NCBI GenBank assembly: GCA_963835935.1
Contig: CAWIHK010000001.1
Span: forward strand, 682,001 to 746,000
DNA length: 64,000 nt
Source of the DNA: CAWIHK01 sp963835935
GTDB lineage: Bacteria > Bacteroidota > Ignavibacteria > UBA10030 > CAVZMI01
Direction: 5' to 3'
This document shows positions 58,061 to 64,000 of this stretch, one piece after another (within the stretch, counting starts at the first letter, position 1; each line of letters begins with the position of its first letter). The translations under genes and the position numbers were made by a program. The notes under the pieces were generated by a model. It ran no database searches, was not told where the DNA came from, and saw nothing but the letters and a program-made list of their open reading frames with translations.

Positions 58061-58749
58061 GAAAATATATAATTCTCTATTTTATTAATTTAGCATTTTG
58101 CTATGCACAACCTAAAATTGTGGTTGTGCCACAAAATATTTTTATTAATGAAAGACATTATTTGGTTTTTGATATTATCTATAGTAACACTTCTTCAGAT
58201 ACAATTGTAACTTATCTCCAAAACTGGAGAGCAATCAGCATCGATAAAAGTACCAAATCTATTTTTGGATTCCCCGCTGTTCCTCGTTTAACGAATAGAC
58301 TTTTCTTTGTTGAAACTGGGATCGAATTTAAGACACTAGTTGGTAGAATAGAGGATAACTTTTTTGGTAAGATAGTATCAAATAGTTTTGCGCTGATAAG
58401 ACCAAAGGATAGCCTAAAGTTTGTCATAATTATTGATGATTCCTCATTTATCACTAAATACAATCAGAAACAAATGGATATGTATTTGCTTTTAAATTGG
58501 TCTTCTTATCGTTTATTCAAAAAAATTATTCCTGGAAATATTTTAGATTCAATATGTTTGTCTGGTAAAACTGTAATAATTCCTCGCATGGAGGTGGATG
58601 TCGGAAATAAATGGAATAGCGTGATGTTTCAAACTTCATCTGTAGGAAAAGAGATATTAAAAATTAACCTTGCGAATGAAGAAGAAATAATAACTGAATT
58701 AACAAAAATATTCCAAACATTTTTATTTCATAATACTCTTGGAAATTAA
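58051..58749 (+). CDS. Candidate immunity protein 4 (exported)
   Basis: The 232-aa protein has a signal peptide (MALRKYIILYFINLAFCYAQ) and a beta-sandwich-like body (YLVFDIIYSNTSSDTIVTYL). It overlaps the cassette 4 stop by ten bases (TTATGGCGCTGA), exactly as immunity 1 overlaps the full RHS gene. No family is recognised. Confidence 0.68.
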   Translation: MALRKYIILYFINLAFCYAQPKIVVVPQNIFINERHYLVFDIIYSNTSSDTIVTYLQNWRAISIDKSTKSIFGFPAVPRLTNRLFFVETGIEFKTLVGRIEDNFFGKIVSNSFALIRPKDSLKFVIIIDDSSFITKYNQKQMDMYLLLNWSSYRLFKKIIPGNILDSICLSGKTVIIPRMEVDVGNKWNSVMFQTSSVGKEILKINLANEEEIITELTKIFQTFLFHNTLGN

Positions 58750-58904
58750 ATTAAAGTAATATTGCTTAAACGAGTGTTTATTAAAGATGGTTTCTTGTCT
58801 ATTTGAATGACTCTTGAGAGCCATTTTTGCTTCTTGGTTCGATTGGAAAATAAAAAATTCTCTTGATGTGTGTGGCAATGATATTATTTTTACAATTACG
58901 ACTA

Positions 58905-60132
58905 TAACAGCAATATAATACAGGACTTGATGAGCGATATAGGTTTCGAGATTTACGACCTTAACAACCAGCCTGTCGCAATTTATAAAAAGTCGGATGG
59001 CACATGCTATCAGTATGCTTATGATACGCAGGGGAAGCGAATTTCAAAGTGAACCGACAAAACGGAATACTATGTGAATGGCGTTGATGGGAAAACGGAA
59101 GAAATTGTCTACGGGAACATTTCGAAAGCACGAATAAACATCTATGGCAATGATATGCTTGGTTTCGCACAGAGGAATAAGGATCAAGTGCAGAGATACT
59201 ATTATATAAAAGATTATTTAGGATCGAATAGAGTTGTAGTAGATGAAAACCATTGGATAATGAGCGCAGAGGATTTTGGACCATTTGGTGCTACACTCGA
59301 AGGGAGAAGTATAAATTACGGTTTACAAGACTCTAGGTATAAATTTGTAAACATGGAGCGAGATGTAGAGACGGGGTATGATAATAATGATGATCGAATT
59401 TACGATAGTCGCATTTTTAGATCAAATTCAGTTGATCCGTTTGCTTCAAAGGATCCTTCGCAAAGCCCGTATTCATATGCGGGGAATAACCCAATTAAAT
59501 TTTATGATGCTCACGGTGATTCTATTAAATCCGAAGGAGAAAGTCGTGACGAAGATCTATCTGATTTACAAAGTGTATTAGACAATCCAGAAAATACAAA
59601 TAGATTAAGCCTTAACGCTGGAGGTTATTTGATGATTAATACTAACGGCTATGTAAACGGTTCAGATCCTAAGTTAGATTTTTTAATTACCATAAATAAT
59701 GACACAAGGATTATTGGATATGCATGCGATTTAACAACTAAATTCAATGTCGCAGAAATTCAAAATGATGGTACATTAAAGGATAGTCATATTAAAAATC
59801 TTTCTATTACAAATAGATGGATAGGAACTAAGTTGGAAAAATATTTTACTAAAGGAACAGAACAAGAAAGAGCTACCTTGAAAGCAATGGGCTTATCAGG
59901 ATATATTTCAATACCTCGAGGAATAACAGTTACGGATTATTATGATAATGTTAAAACTAGAGGGGAACTCGTTGGACATGAAATTGGAGAGAATTATTTA
60001 AGAACGAATCAACAATATCCATATGTGGTAGCACATTTTCTTATGGGATATTATTACGGTTTCTATGGGGGCTCTTCCGGGGCGGAAGATGATTATCTTA
60101 AGTTCAAAATATGGCCATTTATAACTAAATAA
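58905..60132 (+). CDS. Orphan RHS core plus GHEIGEN tip (cassette 5), with in-frame stop
   Basis: RHS homology begins at about 58905 (IIQDLMSDIGFEIYD). A TGA at 59050-59052 replaces a CGA found in cassette 2, so an open frame exists only from GTG 59074 (352 aa). The tip after NPIKFYDAHGDS contains GELVGHEIGENYLRTNQQYP and VVAHFLMGYYYG. The HExxE/H layout suggests a metal-dependent peptidase, not proven. Translation would have to start within the core. Confidence 0.75.
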
Positions 60133-60142
60133 AGGATTTAAT

Positions 60143-60775
60143 ATGTTTTTTTATTTTTTAATTTTTTCAACAGTCTTTTACGGTTCAAATTATAAGAGTG
60201 CTGAATATAATATTGAAAATATTGTTTTTAAAGTTAGTGTTGAGGATCGATCTTATATAATAAAAGACACAATAGATTTGATGTATGATGTGGAAAATAA
60301 TAGTGATAAAAAAATATTGATTTTTAATCCAAGATGTTATCTTGGGCCAAATAATATGATGTTATGGATGCCAGGATATAATCAAGATTACCTCTCTTGG
60401 GATAAAACTTCTTGTAGTTTCATGCAGGAATTAGGGGGGAACTGGCTATTGAATTTAGGCTTCCGGAGTTATCTCGATTTAATTATAATCGAGCCGGGTG
60501 AAAAATATAATACAAAAATTAAATTATTGTTATCTTACATTAATCTCGATGATTGTTATTCGCCTATAATATTATATTATGGTGCACAAGGAGGTGTGAA
60601 AATATCCGTATTATTTAATGATGCATTTATTTTTTATGACGATGACATAAAATTTGATTATGAAAGAAATAAACCATATTGGGAATTTGGACAAGGAATT
60701 GATAATGGCGGAAAATTTGAAGTTAATTTGAAAAGATTCTTATTAGGTCCTATAATGTTTGAAGTAAAGAAATAA
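60143..60775 (+). CDS. Candidate immunity protein 5 (exported)
   Basis: The 210-aa protein has a hydrophobic N-terminus (MFFYFLIFSTVFYGS) and a body with an immunoglobulin-like strand pattern (DTIDLMYDVENNSDKKILIF). It starts 10 bases after the cassette 5 stop, with a weak AAAGGA site. No family is recognised. Confidence 0.63.
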   Translation: MFFYFLIFSTVFYGSNYKSAEYNIENIVFKVSVEDRSYIIKDTIDLMYDVENNSDKKILIFNPRCYLGPNNMMLWMPGYNQDYLSWDKTSCSFMQELGGNWLLNLGFRSYLDLIIIEPGEKYNTKIKLLLSYINLDDCYSPIILYYGAQGGVKISVLFNDAFIFYDDDIKFDYERNKPYWEFGQGIDNGGKFEVNLKRFLLGPIMFEVKK

Positions 60776-60784
60776 TTTATAGTC

Positions 60785-61721
60785 AAATCGAGTAGTAGTA
60801 GATGAGAACCATTGGATAATGAGCGCGGAGGATTTTGGTCCGTTTGGGAATGTGCTGGAAGGGAGAAGTATAAATAATGGATTAATTGATGCAAATTATA
60901 AATTCACTGGTAAAGAGCGCGATACTGAAACCGGAACAGATGATTTTGGGGCGAGGAGCTATGATTCGAGGATATGGCGGTGGACAGTGTGTGATCCATT
61001 AAAAGAGAAATATCCGGGAATAAGCCCGTATATTTATGCTGTGGATAATCCGACAACGCTGGTTGATTATAATGGAAAAGATTTTGGTTTTTACGTGGAT
61101 CATGATAAAAGGACAATAAAAATAAGAGCAAATTACTATGTCGAAAATGGGGATGATGATCTTATGAAAGATGTATCGCAATCACTTACGGAATGGAATA
61201 GTATGACAGGTACTTATACAGACGCCAATGGGAATGAATATACGATCTCTTTCGATCTCCAAGCGAAAGGCTCTATGAATCCCGATTTATCCGCTGCTCT
61301 TGATGAAGTAGGAAATATTGTTACTAAAGAATCCGACCAGAAATTTGCAGTAGATTGTGAAAAATATGACAAAAATCAAAATAAGCCTGAGGACGTTGGG
61401 GGTCTTACATTAAATAGTAAGATTATTCGTATTCCTAATGGACGAGGTAATATTAATACACTTGCTCATGAGATCGGTCATACACTTACGCTTGGTGAAT
61501 ACGAAAGCGGCGGAGTGATGTCTTATCCACATTCGTGGAGTACTATGAGCCCTGTCCAGCCATCTAATGCTGAAATGGTCACCATAAAGGGTCTAGGTCA
61601 ATTGCGTGAAGGAGAATCAGGGAATCACATTATTATTAACGCGAATAATAATCTGGAAGGATTTCAACATAGCTGGTTCCACAGGATATTTACTTCCAAT
61701 ATTGATATGAGAAAGAGGTGA
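60785..61721 (+). CDS. Orphan RHS core remnant plus metzincin-like tip (cassette 6)
   Basis: Only the last 95 or so residues of the core remain, from SNRVV (60785). The open frame from ATG 60819 is 300 aa. The tip after NPTTLVDYNGKD has TLAHEIGHTLTLGEYESGGV followed by MSYPHSW, a zinc HExxH motif with a nearby acidic ligand and a Met-turn as in metzincins. It is predicted to be an extracytoplasmic metallopeptidase. The core differs (DPLKEKYPGISPYIYAVDNP), resembling cassette 2. Confidence 0.83.
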
Positions 61722-61723
61722 AA

Positions 61724-62353
61724 ATGTTCCACACAATGGTAATCTATTTCGTGCTAATCAACCTTGTACAAATCAATGAAGTTGAACTCCAAGGCGTTGA
61801 AAAAATATCAGGCGATATATATAGGGTCTTAAAGCATCAGAATGATCATCAATATCTATCGAATATAAATATCTTAACAAGAAGAAAAATATATCTTGAA
61901 CAATTGTTGGTCGATAGTATAAAAATTATCCAAGGGGATATAATTATCGTAAATGATATTACAGAAGTTACATATCTATTATCAAAGATGGAGAGATCGT
62001 CCGATAAACTCACGCATGAAGTTATTGATTCATTGCTTACTAAGGAGGCATTTTTGTCTCATCTGTATCCTTACGGAGAAAGTCCTGTCACTGATTCAGC
62101 GTTTGATGGAAGTGATGGTTACTATAAATGTATATTTCCTGAGCATGAAGTGATTTTATTTAAAGTGGACAATCGGTTTTTTGAAGATTTTGTTAAATAC
62201 ATGTCCACGAAGAATGGACTATCTCTAATTAATGTTTCGTCTGAAAATAAATACGTGATGGTAGGGATTGTTCCAAATCCAGGCTCAGGTTATCAAAAAT
62301 TCTTTCCTCGAGAATATTTATTCAAATCATCTTACCAGCGAGAAATAAAATAA
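61724..62353 (+). CDS. Candidate immunity protein 6 (exported)
   Basis: The protein is about 209 aa from ATG 61724, with GAGG ahead; a GTG at 61718 would overlap the tip stop. The N-terminus is hydrophobic (MFHTMVIYFVLINLVQI), and the body has HEVIDSLLTKEAFLSHLYPY. No family is recognised. It closes the toxin array. The 244 bases after it hold no gene. Confidence 0.63.
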   Translation: MFHTMVIYFVLINLVQINEVELQGVEKISGDIYRVLKHQNDHQYLSNINILTRRKIYLEQLLVDSIKIIQGDIIIVNDITEVTYLLSKMERSSDKLTHEVIDSLLTKEAFLSHLYPYGESPVTDSAFDGSDGYYKCIFPEHEVILFKVDNRFFEDFVKYMSTKNGLSLINVSSENKYVMVGIVPNPGSGYQKFFPREYLFKSSYQREIK

Positions 62354-62597
62354 GGCGAATTATAGATTATTCATTATAGGATTTGGTAAGAAATAAAATA
62401 TGACTTCTCAACCAATTTAAAAGGAAGGAAAAAGTGGATACAAGATGGTGATTATAGTTGCATTTTAAAATGATTTTTGCATTATTAAATTAATTTTGCA
62501 GTCTTTCCTAAACATGCGGCAAATACCATAATCTTCCTAATTGTCTCGGTGTATTTGTCTCGCTATGTTTTTTTTATTGGTATAGTTAGGAGAAAGT

Positions 62598-63026
62598 ATG
62601 CATCGGAAAAAAATATTTTCTCGGAATAAATGCTTGTCGCAATCCGGGTTTTCATTAACCGAGCTCATGGTGGTTCTTGTTATCATCGGAGTTTTGGTAC
62701 TATTAGCTCTTCCAAAACTTCTCCCGGTTGTCACAAAAGCGAAAACCACGGAAGCAAAACTCATGCTCAAACAGGTCTACACGCTGGAACAGTCGTTTAA
62801 ATACGAGCACGATAAATATTCATCCGTTCTCAGCGAAATCGGATTTGAGCAGGAAAAACTAATCAATGCCGGAGGGCAGGCGCGATACAAAATTGAAATC
62901 GTATCCGCCAATGAAAAATCGTTTACCGCGCAGGCGACATCGATTGTGGATTTCAACAACAACGGCATTTTTAATGTCTGGGTCGTTGACGAAACCGGCG
63001 CGATAAAAGAGAAAGTGCCGGATTAA
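62598..63026 (+). CDS. Type II secretion/type IV pilus pseudopilin
   Basis: The 142-aa protein has a prepilin leader cut after Gly17 (SQSG/FSLTELMVVLVIIGVLVL) with Glu at +5 of the mature form, then a globular domain ending DFNNNGIFNVWVVDETG, which resembles GspG-like major pseudopilins. An AGGAG site precedes it. The prepilin peptidase next door would process it. Confidence 0.9.
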   Translation: MHRKKIFSRNKCLSQSGFSLTELMVVLVIIGVLVLLALPKLLPVVTKAKTTEAKLMLKQVYTLEQSFKYEHDKYSSVLSEIGFEQEKLINAGGQARYKIEIVSANEKSFTAQATSIVDFNNNGIFNVWVVDETGAIKEKVPD

Positions 63027-63139
63027 ATAATTTTGAATGCGGATTGCGAATTTTTGATTTCGGAATTAAAAAATCCTAAACATTCCGTCTTCACTCTTTT
63101 TAACATGCAAGCAATCGGATAAATAACTGTAATCTAAAC

Positions 63140-63171
63140 CTTGATCTTAATCTTGATCTTAATCTTGATCT
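63140..63171. repeat. 12-bp tandem repeat
   Basis: CTTGATCTTAAT occurs twice in tandem with a third partial unit, directly before the prepilin peptidase start. It is a simple repeat of no obvious role. Confidence 0.6.
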
Positions 63172-63175
63172 CTTT

Positions 63176-63955
63176 ATGCTCTTAGCTCTCTTTTTAATAT
63201 GTATATTAGGCTTGTCGCTCGGAAGCTTCCTGAACGTCTGCATCTACAGGATTCCTCGCGTGATGTCGATTATTGCGCCGCGATCATTTTGTCCATCGTG
63301 CCGGCATCAACTCCGCTGGTATCAACTCATTCCCATCGTAAGTTTTTTAATTCAAGGTGGAAAGTGTTCGTATTGTTCCGCTCAAATTTCATTTCAATAT
63401 CCCTTGATTGAAATTCTTTCGAGTGTTGCTCTTATCGTTCCATTCATGCATTTCGGTTTCTCATCGGAGTTTTTTCTTTGTTCATTATTCTTTTACATTC
63501 TTCTACTCATCCTGTTCGTAGATTGGGAATATTTCATCATACCAAACAAGATTATTATTGTCGGGTTGATTATCTCTATCGCGTTCTATATGATTTTTTA
63601 TCAAGAAAAATTACTTTCGCATCTTCTTTTCGGCGTACTTGCCGCAGGAAGTATGTTCATCGTTCGGTATCTTGGAAATCTTATTTTCCGAAAAGAATCG
63701 CTTGGCATTGGAGATATTAAGCTGGCATTTTTTATCGGTATGTTTTTACCTTTCGATCTCTTTTTTGTTAGTGTCTGGATAGCCGCGGTTCTTGGCGTGA
63801 TGTACAGTTGTGTGGCAATTATACGGAGCAAAGAAATATTTACAACACGGAAAGTTCCGTTCGGTTCTTTATTATCTATTTCGTCGGCATGTATTTATTG
63901 GTATTCAAGTGAAATATCATTAATGATAAAACGATGGCTCATCTTCAATCAATAA
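63176..63955 (+). CDS. pilD: Prepilin peptidase (A24)
   Basis: The 259-aa membrane aspartic peptidase cleaves and N-methylates type IV prepilins and pseudopilins. It has two CxxC pairs (FCPSCRHQL, KCSYCSAQI) and the catalytic Asp motifs VDWEYFIIPN and LGIGDIKLAFFIG, with about eight membrane helices. The ribosome site is weak. The start of a secretion ATPase gene overlaps its end. Confidence 0.93.
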   Translation: MLLALFLICILGLSLGSFLNVCIYRIPRVMSIIAPRSFCPSCRHQLRWYQLIPIVSFLIQGGKCSYCSAQISFQYPLIEILSSVALIVPFMHFGFSSEFFLCSLFFYILLLILFVDWEYFIIPNKIIIVGLIISIAFYMIFYQEKLLSHLLFGVLAAGSMFIVRYLGNLIFRKESLGIGDIKLAFFIGMFLPFDLFFVSVWIAAVLGVMYSCVAIIRSKEIFTTRKVPFGSLLSISSACIYWYSSEISLMIKRWLIFNQ

Positions 63956-64000
63956 CGATCGATCACGATATCTTGCGGCTTATACCGAAATCGCTTGCCG
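63934..64000 (+). CDS. pilB: PilB/GspE-type assembly ATPase, N-terminus (partial)
   Basis: From ATG 63934 the frame reads MAHLQSITIDHDILRLIPKS and LA to the window edge. LRLIPxSLA is typical of the MshEN N-terminal domain of PilB/GspE. It overlaps the peptidase gene by 22 bases. The ATPase core lies outside the window. Confidence 0.6.
   Translation, partial: MAHLQSITIDHDILRLIPKSLA

Overview
The window is about 64 kb of AT-rich chromosome. It most likely comes from a Bacteroidota/Chlorobiota-group (FCB) bacterium, perhaps Ignavibacteria-like. The evidence is a type IX-style C-terminal sorting domain (FQNYPNPFNP) on a secreted propeller protein, a SusC-like TonB-dependent receptor, Bacteroidetes-style RHS proteins and a type II secretion/type IV pilus locus. 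No 16S gene is present, so the taxonomy is inference.

Layout. 1-7 kb: a secreted double-propeller protein, a Doc-type toxin-antitoxin pair bracketed by extra copies of the mazG 3' end, intact mazG, and a membrane-anchored amidohydrolase. A 276-bp MITE related to the IS1380-like element at 30.4 kb follows. 7-15 kb: a large hybrid histidine kinase translationally coupled to a cupin, a Na+/sugar symporter-galactokinase operon, a TetR regulator and the initiator tRNA-Met. 15-22 kb: an accessory region with an AbiEi-like antitoxin coupled to a Fic protein, a classical AbiEi/AbiEii pair, and a SLOG-like gene behind a long nested-palindrome leader. 22-36 kb: a TonB receptor; a minus-strand pyruvate oxidase/flavoprotein/cupin/pirin run; an IS1380-like insertion; a quinol nitric oxide reductase and a type II NADH dehydrogenase, which together could move electrons from NADH through quinol to NO. 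36-38 kb: a second, truncated SLOG/leader copy, an M67 peptidase remnant, a secreted DRGH nuclease, and a partial copy of the tRNA 3' end with its terminator.

38.8-62.4 kb is the highlight: a polymorphic-toxin locus. A duplicated 141-bp leader precedes a secreted protein with ten Ig-like repeats, then a 2495-aa RHS protein with a peptidase-like C-terminus and a candidate immunity gene. Five orphan RHS-core/toxin-tip cassettes follow, each with its own small gene. Most tips look like peptidases (NlpC-like, M15, HELYxH, GHEIGEN, metzincin), and all six partner genes start with a secretion-type hydrophobic N-terminus, so the toxin-immunity contest is probably outside the cytoplasm. One cassette is split by an IS256-family element, one immunity gene is frameshifted and one core carries an in-frame stop. 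62.5-64 kb: a pseudopilin, prepilin peptidase and the start of a PilB/GspE ATPase.

Genes work together mainly as small operons: toxin-antitoxin pairs, kinase-cupin, transporter-galK, the quinone-linked redox genes, RHS-immunity pairs and pilus biogenesis. Decay is common in the accessory segments (PepSY-like, DHFR-like and M67 remnants, duplicated mazG ends).
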